Assembly (NCBI GenBank): GCA_039024435.1
Contig: JBCCQH010000023.1
Coordinates: 11,632 to 75,631 of the forward strand
Source of the DNA: JBCCQH01 sp039024435
GTDB lineage: Bacteria; Bacteroidota; Bacteroidia; J057; JADKCL01
Direction: 5' to 3'
Length of the DNA stretch: 64,000 bases
Both the position numbers and the translations under genes were made by a program. Below, piece by piece: positions 54,001-62,902 of this stretch; the first letter of the stretch is position 1, and each line of letters opens with the position of its first letter. Below the pieces are notes generated by a model, which was not told the origin of the DNA, made no database searches, and saw only the letters and a program-made list of their open reading frames with translations.

Positions 54001-54235
54001 AAGGCACCGCCTTGCGCACCGGCTTTTCTACACAAGCCGTAAGGGCGGCGGCGGTAAGACCGAAACCGAAGATCTTCAAAAAGTCTCTTCGGTTGCTTTT
54101 CAGTCCTAACGATTCCTCAGACAACGAGTCCTCCATCGGGAGATCCTCTTGGAATTCATCTTTTTGGGTCTTCTGAAAAGAGGAATCAGCATTGTACTGC
54201 TCAAGTCCGTTCCAGTATTCTTCGTGCTTTCCCAT
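51077..54235 (-). CDS. actB: Alternative complex III subunit ActB, iron-sulfur protein
   Basis: A 1052-residue fusion of a molybdopterin-oxidoreductase-like domain that lacks cofactor and a C-terminal ferredoxin domain. The Tat-type leader has RRDFLKIFGFG at 49-59 and a possible lipobox Cys68. The ferredoxin part has CTGCGSCIVSCNVEN, CDNAPCETVCP, CIGTRYCANNCPY and CSFCVQRI with CGQSCPAD, enough Cys for three [4Fe-4S] clusters and one [3Fe-4S]. I use the ATG at 54235 (MGKHEEYW), the family start. A Glu/Ala-rich insert (ATEGAHHAAQVPAEHAEDE) near residue 545 sits in a loop. Confidence 0.96.
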   Translation of the reverse strand: MGKHEEYWNGLEQYNADSSFQKTQKDEFQEDLPMEDSLSEESLGLKSNRRDFLKIFGFGLTAAALTACVEKPVRKAVPYVNKPENVTPGRAEWYATTASIGAGIGILVKSREGRPIKVEGNRMHKLNKGGCDAIVEASLLNLYDSNRLKVSRGPSSKMMKWGAVDNEIMSKLESLGSGAKILLVGHSDSGLASKRLVQKFKAKYPGTKSITYDPVSNYALAKVHSDGGEYMQVPGYHFEKAKVIVGLDADFLGSWISPTEYTKGYAKGRKVSERNPTMSRHIHFEPRMSLTGSNADLRVPMKPAQLMAAIAGIHEGLIGGAITWKGPGNAVQRAVRELRKAGSGNSLVVCGVNDVHAQTVVKAINEILGNYGSTIDMDRPSYQVQGNDEHMVNFVAELSHADAVIFLDEANPVYDFREGTEVAKVLPKVGLSVAFVSKENETSKLCQYGLAQTHWLEEWGDAQPRKGYFGIRQPLVRPLYDSRSWQDTLMVWSGDNRRFYDLIREVWENEIYPRGAKQATFRSFWNDTVRDGFFEADVHGSAHATEGAHHAAQVPAEHAEDEEAAAAPDHASAGSPLPDPATSRAALLATYNKNKDTSEFVIYLSTTMGTGRYANNPWLQEYPDPITKVTWDNYICVPYVNAKQEGWSDGDIATLKVGGKSVDLPIIVQPGQAANTYAIKVGYGRGDIAGKVAKGVGKNVYPMVGVENGSFSYVSQGASVTPKGENIRMAKTQTFIGYELMSDGEGGDGKRKEIENRVGDYIVKETTLSAYRKSRVAGNKRPSGHHMLSLWNIHDKKGHHWAMAIDLNACTGCGSCIVSCNVENNIATVGREEVANRREMHWLRIDRYYKGDPADQEGKLEMVHQPMMCQQCDNAPCETVCPVLATVHSDEGLNQQVYNRCIGTRYCANNCPYKVRRFNWFSYYWNDDFKDVNVAQHDKIGRLVLNPDVTVRARGVMEKCSFCVQRIQDMKLKAKVEGRKLNDEDMKTACGQSCPADAVVFGDLNDTSSEIYKLYHNKRGYHALEDVKTLPSVLYLTKVRNRGEDESENPTT

Positions 54236-54257
54236 AGAAAAACGTATCCTCTGTTCT

Positions 54258-55220
54258 TTAATAGTGACAACGGGCACACGCCAAACCGCCGATATCCTCG
54301 ACCGTATGAACATCTTCCCGACCTAACTTTTTATAGAGTTCGGCGTCGACTTCCGTCTCCCGGTGGCAGTTGATGCACCATCCCATACTCAGAGGCGCAT
54401 ATTGGTAGACTTCGTCCATCTCCGCGATGGGACCGTGGCAGGTTTCACACTCCTGCTTACCCGCCACCACGTGTTGTTGGTGGTTAAAGTAGGCGAGATC
54501 CGGCAGGTTATGGATGCGTACCCAATTGATCGGCACGTTGTTTTCGTAAGCGTAGTAGATCTTCGATATCTCTTTCTCGCCCGTGATGGAACCCTGCTTG
54601 ATTGCCTTGTGGCAGTTCATACAGACATTCACCGAAGGCACCCATGCGTTCTTCCCCTTAGCAACTCCCGTGTGACAGTACTGGCAATCGACCTCGTACT
54701 GGCCCGCATGAATTTTGTGGGAAAACCAGATCGGCTGTTCCGGTTGGTATCCCTGCGAGAGACCAACTCCCCGCGCAATCGGCACCACGAAAATCATCGC
54801 AATGATGATGACCACGAAATTTCCGAGGGTAGCGATATAGGGATTCAACGCATATTCTTTGGTTTTTTTCAGTGTAGCTGCCAGCGACAGGGGATCTTTC
54901 CCCTCTCGCACCCGAATTAGGCTCAACAAATTAGCCGAGATAAAAATCAGGAGCAGAACCACCAGTAGCAGGACACCGACCATGACGGCCAGCGTAAGGA
55001 AGATGGACTCGTATTCCACCTGGACAGCCGGGGCGGGCTGGCCGGGAGCTTGGCCCAAACCAATGGCCGAGGCCGTGGCCGCGATCTGTTCTACAGCTTC
55101 GTCATTTTTCTCGTTGGAGGGGTTGTTTGCTAAGACAATTCCAAAACCAAAAAGAAGAAAGGCGAGCGCCGTAAAATATCTTTTCGTAGTAGGCTTAATA
55201 TTACCTGAAATCTTGCCCAT
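54258..55220 (-). CDS. actA: Alternative complex III subunit ActA, pentaheme cytochrome c
   Basis: A 320-residue protein with a leader (RYFTALAFLLFGFGIVLA), two more hydrophobic segments and five heme motifs: CQYCH, CMNCH, CETCH, CINCH and CARCH. IWFSHKIHAGQYEVDC matches ActA. It accepts electrons from ActB clusters and passes them to ActE. First gene of the respiratory operon, with a good promoter 30 bases upstream. It is 22 bases before actB. Confidence 0.96.
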   Translation of the reverse strand: MGKISGNIKPTTKRYFTALAFLLFGFGIVLANNPSNEKNDEAVEQIAATASAIGLGQAPGQPAPAVQVEYESIFLTLAVMVGVLLLVVLLLIFISANLLSLIRVREGKDPLSLAATLKKTKEYALNPYIATLGNFVVIIIAMIFVVPIARGVGLSQGYQPEQPIWFSHKIHAGQYEVDCQYCHTGVAKGKNAWVPSVNVCMNCHKAIKQGSITGEKEISKIYYAYENNVPINWVRIHNLPDLAYFNHQQHVVAGKQECETCHGPIAEMDEVYQYAPLSMGWCINCHRETEVDAELYKKLGREDVHTVEDIGGLACARCHY

Positions 55221-55249
55221 AGTGACAGATTATATCTAATGAATCATTT

Positions 55250-55281
55250 CAAAGTTAATAGAGACACCCATCATATTCAAA
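55250..55281 (-). promoter_or_regulatory. Bacteroidota-type promoter of the respiratory operon
   Basis: On the minus strand TTTG (55281-55278) is followed after 20 bases by TAACTTTG (55257-55250), which equals the -33 (TTTG) and -7 (TAnnTTTG) consensus of the Bacteroidota primary sigma factor. Transcription would start about 24-25 bases before the actA ATG. Confidence 0.75.
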
Positions 55282-56157
55282 GTCACTGAAACATAAATGC
55301 CCGCACAAACCTTATTTATATCGATTCTAAATAAGCTGATAATACACCAACCTTAAACAATACCAAACACCTTCCAAACCTCTTGCTAATTGGCCCAACA
55401 AAACATCGAAAAACAGCCGTTTATTGTGTGGATAGCCCAATAATCTATGCCGGACTATGGGTTTCGTTGAAGATGTTGCCCCGCCCCGACACCCCCTACC
55501 CAACTGTCGTAAATGCGACTATTTTCAGTTGATACTATAAATATAGGCTAAAAAATAACCGCCGAAGAACGAAACAATTTATTTGATATCCAAGTTAGAG
55601 CGATATTTTTTCCCATTAGGGATCAGTAATTGGCCCCAAAGGCAATAAATAATTTACGGAATTTCTCCGCCAAAAAACCATTCTTAGGGGAGCGATTTAT
55701 CCAGTTTTCTCTCCAAAATCAGAGGACTTTTCGCAATGATTTGCCTGCGCAAATCGCATTGAGCGTCGGGGAAGTCGAACTGGCGATTGGGGAGTAAATC
55801 TTGCCCCGGTGGATAACCGAGGAGAAGGATCGGGATCGGGATTGGCAGGGTCAGGTTGTTTGGGACGGTGGGCGACGGATGCCAGTGATCGGCTTAAGTT
55901 TTGAATTTGACCATTCGGGTGGCTTGCTTTTTCGTTTCCTATTATCCTTAGCATTTGGAATGCAAAAAGGCAAATGCCACCCTGATTTTGTCATCTCAGA
56001 GACGGCACCATTTCCCGATCCGTCCGCCCCGCGGCGACAGTGCGTGAACCAAGTTCGATTTTCCGGGGAAGCCGAGGTGGCTTTGCTTGTCGATATAGAA
56101 GAAAATTCGTTCGCTCGCCCCCAGAGAACCCACGCGCGGCCAACCACGCATTTTCTT
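55282..56157. other. AT-rich region without genes upstream of actA
   Basis: Together with the element at 56158 this makes almost 1.2 kb between actA and the TonB-receptor gene. From 55282 to about 55700 it is AT-rich, with no RNA gene that I can find, and might hold regulatory sites for the respiratory operon. From 55700 to 56150 open frames exist on both strands but none looks like a known protein. GGGGAGTAAATC and flanking DNA are not repeated in the window. Confidence 0.5.
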
Positions 56158-56321
56158 AGAGGCGGTTTAAAATTGGTTTGTGAAATTTGCGAGCGCAGAT
56201 TTTTTTGTGCATCGAAGCTCATTTTGGAGCCCATAGCCCGAGGTAGGGGCGAGAAAATAGCGGAAGAGGGGCGGAAAAAGATGTCGTAGCAAAATCGCAG
56301 AATTGAATTTAAACCACCTCT
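56158..56321 (+). mobile_element. MITE-like inverted-repeat element, copy 3
   Basis: A 164-base copy in the same orientation as copy 1. It begins AGAGGCGGTTTAAAATTGG and ends AATTTAAACCACCTCT, one base off the perfect terminal repeat. The central hairpin is partly decayed (CCCATAGCCCGAGGTAGGGG), so this copy is older or has drifted. No target duplication is visible. Confidence 0.8.
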
Positions 56322-56415
56322 CAAATCGGAGTCCTGAAAGAAACCAAATCTGGCCCAGAGGCTTTAGGCAAGGAGCGGAAATCTTGCGGAGCAGCGCCCA
56401 TCGCACCGCAAACCA

Positions 56416-58785
56416 TCAAAATTCCATCCGGTAACTCAAGAGCGGAATCAGGCCCAACTGAAGCCGGGTGAGCACACTGTCAAATCTGGCATCGTAGAAG
56501 CGCCAACCGATGTTTTGCGCGTTGGTTACATTTTGCAGATCGATGCCCAAAGTGCTCGTGTAGCCCGGGCGATTGCGCTTGAAGGTAAATCGGACGTCCA
56601 CCCGGAAGTAGTCCGGTAACTGCTCGGTAAACCCCTGCGCGTCATCGTACACCGTGCGCGCAGCCTGGCGCGAGGCAGCTAAATCAATTGGCATTTCCCG
56701 CAGTCCGCCCCGGTAGACCACCCGCGCATTGATCCCGAAAATCTGCTGCTTGCCCTTGCGGCTCTCCCGGGACCATTCGTAGCCCCCCGAGGTGACCGTC
56801 GCAAAGCGCCCGTCGAAGCGCGAAGCCCGCTCTACGCCATCGCCGGCGGTGTAGAGCGAACGGTACAATGTCCCGCTAAACAGAAAATAATAGTTGCGGT
56901 ACAACAGCCGCTCGACATTCAGTTCCAGGCCGTAGTTGCGCCCCGTTCCCGCATTTTCCAGGATCCGTGCGAGGTAGCCCTCCATCTGGTTGAGCGCCGA
57001 AACCGTCGAATTGGGGTCGTTTACAATGGGGATATTGTACAAATCTTGGTAGTAGCCCTCAATCCGCGCCCGAAAGTGGGTCCCCAGGTAGCGGTCGTAG
57101 TTCAGCACGTAGTGCCGCGCCCGGCTCAACCCCAGGTCCCGGTTGAACAATTGGGGGTCGCCCAGCGAATCCAGGAAACTCGCAAAATAGGTTCCCGGAA
57201 GCTGAACCTGACTGTGCCAGCCTACCGCCGCCTGTACACTCTGCCGATTGTCAATCCGCAGGTGGGCATTGAAACGCGGTTCCAGCGCCTGGCTTCCGTT
57301 GAGGGTGAAATGCATCGCGTGCAGCCCTGCTCGCAGCTCCAGCGCCTTGATCGGCCGCCAATCGAGTTCCGCGTAAGGCTGCACCAGCCAGGCATTTTCG
57401 TTGCCGTCGGCAATCGCTGTGGGCGGTACGCCCGTACCCGGCAGCAACACTGTCGTCCGCACCTCATTGTCGATGCGATTCGCAAATCCGCCCACTTTTA
57501 GGTACAGGCCATTGCGAACCGCGTGCTTCAGCGAGGTCGTAAGGCTGATTCGACTCTGCTCCAATCGGTCCGAATCCGTGGGCACCGTCTGTCCATTGTC
57601 CAGGATAAAGCGGCTGTCCCACGATGTCAACAAGGCGGACAAGCCCACCGCCGTCTTCCACAGTGTCTTCTCCCCCAGCGTGACCTTGTGGGTGATCCCC
57701 GCCGCACCCATGTCCGAGCGATAATCGATGTCAAACCGGTCCTTTTGGAAGGTGACCAAGCTGTCTTCGCGCGGGCCAGTAAATACATTGCTGCTCAAGC
57801 CCCCCATCCCAAACACCGTGAAGGTTCCCAGCTTCCGGGTGGGAAAATTGAGGTTAAAGGCCAAATCTTGAAATCGAATGTCCTCGTCGCCAAGGGGTAC
57901 GCCCATGAGCGACAGCAACCCCGTGAAAGAGTAGCGGTAATTGATCAGGAAGGACGCTTTGCGGTTGCGGGAAAAAGGGCCTTCCGCCGAGAGGTCCACC
58001 CCAATAAAGCCCGCCTGGGCCGTGAATTCGTATTGCTGGTCGTTGCCGGGGCGCAGGGAAATGTCAAACACCCCGCCCAGAGCATTGCCGTATTGCGCGC
58101 CGTAGGCACTGGTGGTAAAGGTCGAATTGCCGAGCAATTGCGTGCTCAAGATATTGGTGCCCCCGCCCGCCGCGGTGGCCCGGTCGCTCAGGGTGCCGGC
58201 ATTGCTGAGGTGATTGGGATTCAGGATATCGATGCCTTCCAAGCGCCACAGCACCCCGTTGGGCGAATTGCCCCGCACGACGAGGTGATTGGCCCCATCG
58301 TCCGCCTGCACCACTCCCGGCAGTGAAGTCGCCACCCGGGCCGGGTCAAAGTACACCGCGGCGAAGCGCTTGGTCTCCTCCACTGAAATCGAGCGGGCAC
58401 TGATCGGGGTCAAAGCGGGCACCTTGATTTCCACCTCACCGGTGGTGTAAGTGATCGGCTTCAACTTGGTTTCCAGCACCAATTCTTTCCCTTCGTTCAG
58501 CACCAGATCGGGCAAGGCCAGCATTTCGTAGCCTTGCTGAGCCACCTGCAGGAAAACCCGCCCGGTCGGCACCCCTTCGATGCTGAAGCGCCCCTTAGAG
58601 TCGGAAAAAACCGCCTTGGGGGGCACCGTATTGGTGATGGTGACACTGGCCTGACCAATCGCCGCGCCCGTATACGCATCGGTAACCTTACCCCGAATGA
58701 CCTGCACGTGATCCTGGGCCCAAAGTCCAGCAGGCAGCATCCAAACCATCAGCACCAGCGCCCGCATTGTTTTTCCAAGCAACAT
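56416..58785 (-). CDS. TonB-dependent receptor with carboxypeptidase-like N-terminal domain
   Basis: A 789-residue outer membrane protein. After a leader (RALVLMVWMLPAGLWAQ) comes a regulatory-like sandwich domain (RGKVTDAYTGAAIGQASVTI), a plug domain starting around SISVEETKRFAAVYFDPARVA with VVRGNSPNGVLWRLEGIDI, and a C-terminal barrel of paired strands ending in LSYRMEF with a terminal aromatic residue. It would import a substrate across the outer membrane with TonB; the substrate is unknown. I use the ATG at 58785, since an in-frame upstream start lacks a leader. The flippase gene upstream ends 82 bases before it. Confidence 0.9.
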   Translation of the reverse strand: MLLGKTMRALVLMVWMLPAGLWAQDHVQVIRGKVTDAYTGAAIGQASVTITNTVPPKAVFSDSKGRFSIEGVPTGRVFLQVAQQGYEMLALPDLVLNEGKELVLETKLKPITYTTGEVEIKVPALTPISARSISVEETKRFAAVYFDPARVATSLPGVVQADDGANHLVVRGNSPNGVLWRLEGIDILNPNHLSNAGTLSDRATAAGGGTNILSTQLLGNSTFTTSAYGAQYGNALGGVFDISLRPGNDQQYEFTAQAGFIGVDLSAEGPFSRNRKASFLINYRYSFTGLLSLMGVPLGDEDIRFQDLAFNLNFPTRKLGTFTVFGMGGLSSNVFTGPREDSLVTFQKDRFDIDYRSDMGAAGITHKVTLGEKTLWKTAVGLSALLTSWDSRFILDNGQTVPTDSDRLEQSRISLTTSLKHAVRNGLYLKVGGFANRIDNEVRTTVLLPGTGVPPTAIADGNENAWLVQPYAELDWRPIKALELRAGLHAMHFTLNGSQALEPRFNAHLRIDNRQSVQAAVGWHSQVQLPGTYFASFLDSLGDPQLFNRDLGLSRARHYVLNYDRYLGTHFRARIEGYYQDLYNIPIVNDPNSTVSALNQMEGYLARILENAGTGRNYGLELNVERLLYRNYYFLFSGTLYRSLYTAGDGVERASRFDGRFATVTSGGYEWSRESRKGKQQIFGINARVVYRGGLREMPIDLAASRQAARTVYDDAQGFTEQLPDYFRVDVRFTFKRNRPGYTSTLGIDLQNVTNAQNIGWRFYDARFDSVLTRLQLGLIPLLSYRMEF

Positions 58786-58867
58786 GTTTTTCTCCCTAGA
58801 ATTGTTGAATTGATTGCGCAGTAAGGTAGGAAGATTTCCGGGAACCGGACAAGCGGCAGCGCGAGAA

Positions 58868-60436
58868 TTAAGCCTTGTCCGTCGGGATGCCGTCCGAAAT
58901 CGCTCCTGCCTCCCAATCAATCGGACGCAACCGCTCAATCGCCGCAATCAGCCCAAAGGCCGCCAAGCAGATCAGCAATTTTCCCCAAAACGGACCGGCA
59001 AAAACCAACTCCCCACCGAGACTTCGGCAGGTGAAAAACGCGGTCAGGATGATCGCCATATAAATCCCGGTACGCCCAATCCGGTAAGGAATCGGGTAGT
59101 AGGTTTGACCGACACGGTAACACAAGGCGCACATCACCAGATAGCAGAGCAGCATTGCAGTCGCCGCCCCCATGTAGCCATAAAACGGAATCAAGATCAC
59201 GAAGAACAGCAAAATCGTGATTACCCCCGCCCCGGAAAACAGCAGCCCAAACCGGACTTGCTTGGTGAGTTTGAACCAAATCGAAATGTTGATGTAAGCG
59301 CCCCACAGCACAAAAGCAAACAACAACAGCGGCACCACTTCCAGCCCCAGGTGGTACTGTTCATCGATGATCTGAAAGCCGGCAATCTTGATGTTGACGA
59401 ATTCGCGGGCAAACACACTCACCAGCAGAAATACCCCCAGGGCAGCCAGCATAAAGTAATGAAATACCTTCGCGAATACGCCTTTACTGTCCGATTCGCG
59501 GGCCTGCCGAAAGAAAAACGGTTCCGCTGCGTAGCGAAACGCCTGGGTCACCAGCAAGATGAACACCGCGAGTTTCTTATTGGCAAACAGAATGCCCGCC
59601 ATTGCCGCCCCGGTGATCCATTCGCCCGCATAATCGGCCCCATCCGCCGGCCAGAGCCGCTTCACAAAATTGATGTCGCTGTACTGGTTGATCATGCCGA
59701 ACAGCCCAGCCAGCATGATGTAAAACCCAAAGGCAGCCATGCTCCGCATCATCCCCCGGTGGAGGATCAGATTTTCCGGCAATACGTTGATGCTCCCAAG
59801 CTTGGCCCCAATGCGCCCCAACTGCTTGAGCCGGTCGGTGAACGGCAGGGAGAAAAATACCAGCAGACTGAGCTTGAATCCCGAGGCGATGAGATTGGCG
59901 ATAAACACGTATTCCGCACTTTTCTCACCTTGCCCCAGAATGAACCACAGGTTCAATCCGATATTTAGGAAGATCGAGACCAGACTGATCGTCGCAAAGA
60001 CGATCGGCCGCTCGTCGTAGCGCAGTTTCGCCATCGGCAGGGCCACCATCACGTCCAGATAGATGATAAAGACCACCATGAGCACGAGTCCCGAACGCTC
60101 CCCGTAGCCCAGCGCCGAAGCCAGGCCCTGGTGCCCGAAACCAAAGATGACCAGGAAGATGGTGGCCAGCCCGCCCACAAACAGCAACGCCTGCGTGTAG
60201 GGGCGCTTGTCCGTCTTGTCGTCGCTGGAAAACCGGAAAAACGAGGTTTCCATTCCAAAGGTCAGAATCACCAGGAAATAGGTAACAATCGAGTACAGGT
60301 CTCCAAATACGCCGTACTCCCCGGGCTCCAGCCGGGCAGTATAGATCGGAGTAAGCCCCCAAACCGCGATGCGTCCAATGATGGAACTGAGCCCATAAAC
60401 GGCGGTTTGGCTGGCCAGTTTGCGGATTGCGCTCAT
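58868..60436 (-). CDS. Polysaccharide flippase (Wzx/MATE-like)
   Basis: A 522-residue membrane protein with about 14 hydrophobic helices and the family start LASQTAVYGLSSIIGRI with YTARLEPGEYGVFGDLY, typical of lipopolysaccharide or polysaccharide biosynthesis flippases. It should move a lipid-linked sugar across the inner membrane. It may work with the O-antigen-ligase-like protein encoded far away at 36116, though it does not adjoin other sugar genes here. The ATG at 60436 was chosen over an in-frame codon 36 bases upstream. Confidence 0.88.
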   Translation of the reverse strand: MSAIRKLASQTAVYGLSSIIGRIAVWGLTPIYTARLEPGEYGVFGDLYSIVTYFLVILTFGMETSFFRFSSDDKTDKRPYTQALLFVGGLATIFLVIFGFGHQGLASALGYGERSGLVLMVVFIIYLDVMVALPMAKLRYDERPIVFATISLVSIFLNIGLNLWFILGQGEKSAEYVFIANLIASGFKLSLLVFFSLPFTDRLKQLGRIGAKLGSINVLPENLILHRGMMRSMAAFGFYIMLAGLFGMINQYSDINFVKRLWPADGADYAGEWITGAAMAGILFANKKLAVFILLVTQAFRYAAEPFFFRQARESDSKGVFAKVFHYFMLAALGVFLLVSVFAREFVNIKIAGFQIIDEQYHLGLEVVPLLLFAFVLWGAYINISIWFKLTKQVRFGLLFSGAGVITILLFFVILIPFYGYMGAATAMLLCYLVMCALCYRVGQTYYPIPYRIGRTGIYMAIILTAFFTCRSLGGELVFAGPFWGKLLICLAAFGLIAAIERLRPIDWEAGAISDGIPTDKA

Positions 60437-60667
60437 TTTATTGCGCCCAATATCCGCAAATTTCCTCCCCACACCAATCGGTGATGTACACTGTAGATCG
60501 CCGCCGCGAACCGGTGTGCCTTATTCAATGGACAGTTGGGAACTTGCATTGGGTCGTTGTACGCAGGGCGGCCCGGCGGGTTCAATTCCAGAAAACCGCA
60601 CGATATTTGGGGGGATTCCCGGAGAATGATTTTCATTTTGGTTGATTGCCCGTAACTTCGAAGCCCA

Positions 60668-62716
60668 ATGTCACCTGCAAAGCAAATCTATCACCTCCTG
60701 TTCCTCTGCGTTTTGGGCCTCGCCCAATCGACGCACGCGACTCCACTCGAATTGCGCCAGTCGGTGACCGTGACCGACTTTCAGTTGACCGACGGAGATT
60801 CCCTCGACGGGGTGAGCGGAGTGCGGATCGCCTTTGACCTCAAGATGAAATACCGTGGGGCCCAGCTCCTCGGCGACGCGGAGAGTTCGTTGCCTTACGA
60901 TGTGATCGCCTACCTGATCGACGCCACCGACATCGCGGTTCCGGCGGCACCCGATGCCAGCGACTACCAAAATGCGAGTGGAGAATTCCGGGACAGCTTG
61001 CGCATTTCCCTGAGCAAAACCCGCAACGATTTTAAAGGCCGCTCCATGTTCCTGCCCTATTACGCCTTGGGGCTGCTGCCGGGCCAGCGGCGCCTGCGCA
61101 TCCGGCTAGTGGTCGTCGACGGCCGCAATGGAGAAACCGTGGGCGATTGGGAATCCGAGTCATTCTTTTTAGCGATGCCCCCCGTCAAGCGATTTCGCCT
61201 GGACCTAAAGGGAATCATTGTCTCCGACAAAGATCCACGCCAGGATTCCTGGGACTATTATTTCCTGAACAAACGGGAGATCTTGCCCGACGTGCGCTGG
61301 ACCATTTTCCGAGGCAAAAAAATCCTGTTCCGCAGCGAACGCCAAAAAAACACCACGGTTTATGAAGGGGATCCGGAAAAGGACCGCACCGGCTGGTTTT
61401 CCCTCGCTGAGGGGGATCGGATCGACTTTTACGTCCATGACTTCGACCTGATTACCTTTTCCGACGTGATCGGGGATACCACGCTGTCGCCCTGGACGTC
61501 GGCGGGTTCGGAGGTGCAGGAGCTCGCCTTTGGGCAGGTGACCCGTGCCCGGTTTGTCTTGCAGGGCTTGGAGGAGCCCAAGCTGAAACTCACGCGGTTT
61601 GAGGTGCAGGAGGGCCACCGCGAGGCCGGCGTGACTGGAATCCGAGTCCGCTTCAATTACGCCCTGGATTACGATATCCTTGGCATCCGGTTTCTGGTCA
61701 AGCTGAACGAACGCTTTGGCGAGGAGGTGCGGGTGCCACGGTTTGCCCGGGTGATTGCGGGGCCGGTAGCGTTGCGGGAGGGGGCGACCTTTGAACTGAC
61801 CGGAAATGAAGGTGCGGTGACCTTGTTTTTGCCCCACTACGGATTGGATCCCGACCCGAAACGCGCGGTTTTACTGCGGCTTTCCGGCGAATGGCAACTC
61901 GACGGGCAGCAGTTTGATCTGATGCACCGCGACCGAGAACTGCTGGACAAGGCGCGTCCGGTGCAGGACTTGGTGTTTGGCCAATGGAAAGGCGAGGAAG
62001 TCATCCGCGGCGGAATTGCCGGTCTGCGTTTTACCGCCCAGTACGAACTGGCGGACCGCTATCTGACCGAACTGGACAGTGCGAGTGTGCGGCTGTTTCC
62101 CCGCATGGAAACCCAGAACGGTCCCGTCCCCCCGGGTTACCTGCAGCATATTGCCCCGGAAAATGCCCAATGGGAAAACGATGCCCTCCGGATCACCTCC
62201 GAGGTGGACACGGCGGCGCTCGAATTGTTTTTCCCGTATTACATGTTGCCCACCGACCTCCCCAACCTGCAACTCAAGCTCGCGTACACCGCGATACTGG
62301 CCTGGGAAGGGCGAGAGGTTCCGCTGGGCGAATTCAAACTGGAACAGCAGATGAGCATTCCTCCCCGCATGAAAATGAAACTGCGGGTCGCTGCGGTCGG
62401 GGCGAAAAAAGAGCGGCGGATTTTCTCGGATCCGGGCTTGGAGTGGCGCGTCTATCTGGGGAATACGGAAAAATACCGTTCCCGCACGATCCCGCACGCC
62501 AAAAGCACCGTCGCCTGGCGACCGGATGAAGCCGTGGACTTGTTGCTGTCGGAAAAGGACCTTATCCGAATTGAAGTCTACCGCATCCCCGGCAACGGTG
62601 ATCCTTTCCGAATCGGAGTTTGGGAAGGCACTTCGGTCGATTTTCCCGAAGCGCGCAAGGGCTTGCGGACCCTGGAGGTGGAGGGTTTGAAGAAACTCTC
62701 CGTGGTGATCGAATAA
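60668..62716 (+). CDS. Exported protein with three unknown repeats
   Basis: A 682-residue protein with a Sec leader (QIYHLLFLCVLGLAQSTHA). Three related domains are seen near residues 30-170, 315-420 and 430-560. Each has a [G]-[VI]-[STA]-[G]-[VLI]-[R] strand (GVSGVRIAFDL, GVTGIRVRFNYAL, GIAGLRFTAQYEL) and an LPYY-type segment (LPYYALGLLPGQ, LPHYGLDPDPK, FPYYMLPTDLPN). Between and after them are two C2-like segments with paired strands (DVRWTIFRGKKILF and LEWRVYLGNTEKYRS, EGDRIDFYVHDFD and EKDLIRIEVYRIP). I know no family. It is divergent from the flippase gene over 231 bases. Confidence 0.78.
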   Translation: MSPAKQIYHLLFLCVLGLAQSTHATPLELRQSVTVTDFQLTDGDSLDGVSGVRIAFDLKMKYRGAQLLGDAESSLPYDVIAYLIDATDIAVPAAPDASDYQNASGEFRDSLRISLSKTRNDFKGRSMFLPYYALGLLPGQRRLRIRLVVVDGRNGETVGDWESESFFLAMPPVKRFRLDLKGIIVSDKDPRQDSWDYYFLNKREILPDVRWTIFRGKKILFRSERQKNTTVYEGDPEKDRTGWFSLAEGDRIDFYVHDFDLITFSDVIGDTTLSPWTSAGSEVQELAFGQVTRARFVLQGLEEPKLKLTRFEVQEGHREAGVTGIRVRFNYALDYDILGIRFLVKLNERFGEEVRVPRFARVIAGPVALREGATFELTGNEGAVTLFLPHYGLDPDPKRAVLLRLSGEWQLDGQQFDLMHRDRELLDKARPVQDLVFGQWKGEEVIRGGIAGLRFTAQYELADRYLTELDSASVRLFPRMETQNGPVPPGYLQHIAPENAQWENDALRITSEVDTAALELFFPYYMLPTDLPNLQLKLAYTAILAWEGREVPLGEFKLEQQMSIPPRMKMKLRVAAVGAKKERRIFSDPGLEWRVYLGNTEKYRSRTIPHAKSTVAWRPDEAVDLLLSEKDLIRIEVYRIPGNGDPFRIGVWEGTSVDFPEARKGLRTLEVEGLKKLSVVIE

Positions 62717-62902
62717 ACGCTACGGTCGGGGTGGCTCGGCCCTCCCGCTTTGCTTCCGGGGGGCAGAATCATTACCTTCCGTTGCACTTGCACCCAACTT
62801 GAATTGCCATAGTGTGCTGCGGGCGCTTCCCATCCATGGGGATGCGCCCTGGGGATGCCGAAAACCATATTCAGAGTAGGCGACTTACCAAATTCCAACT
62901 CG

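Noticed and set aside
55801..56289. Open frames on both strands in the region before actA
   Set aside because: They cross the boundary of repeat copy 3 and show no family features.
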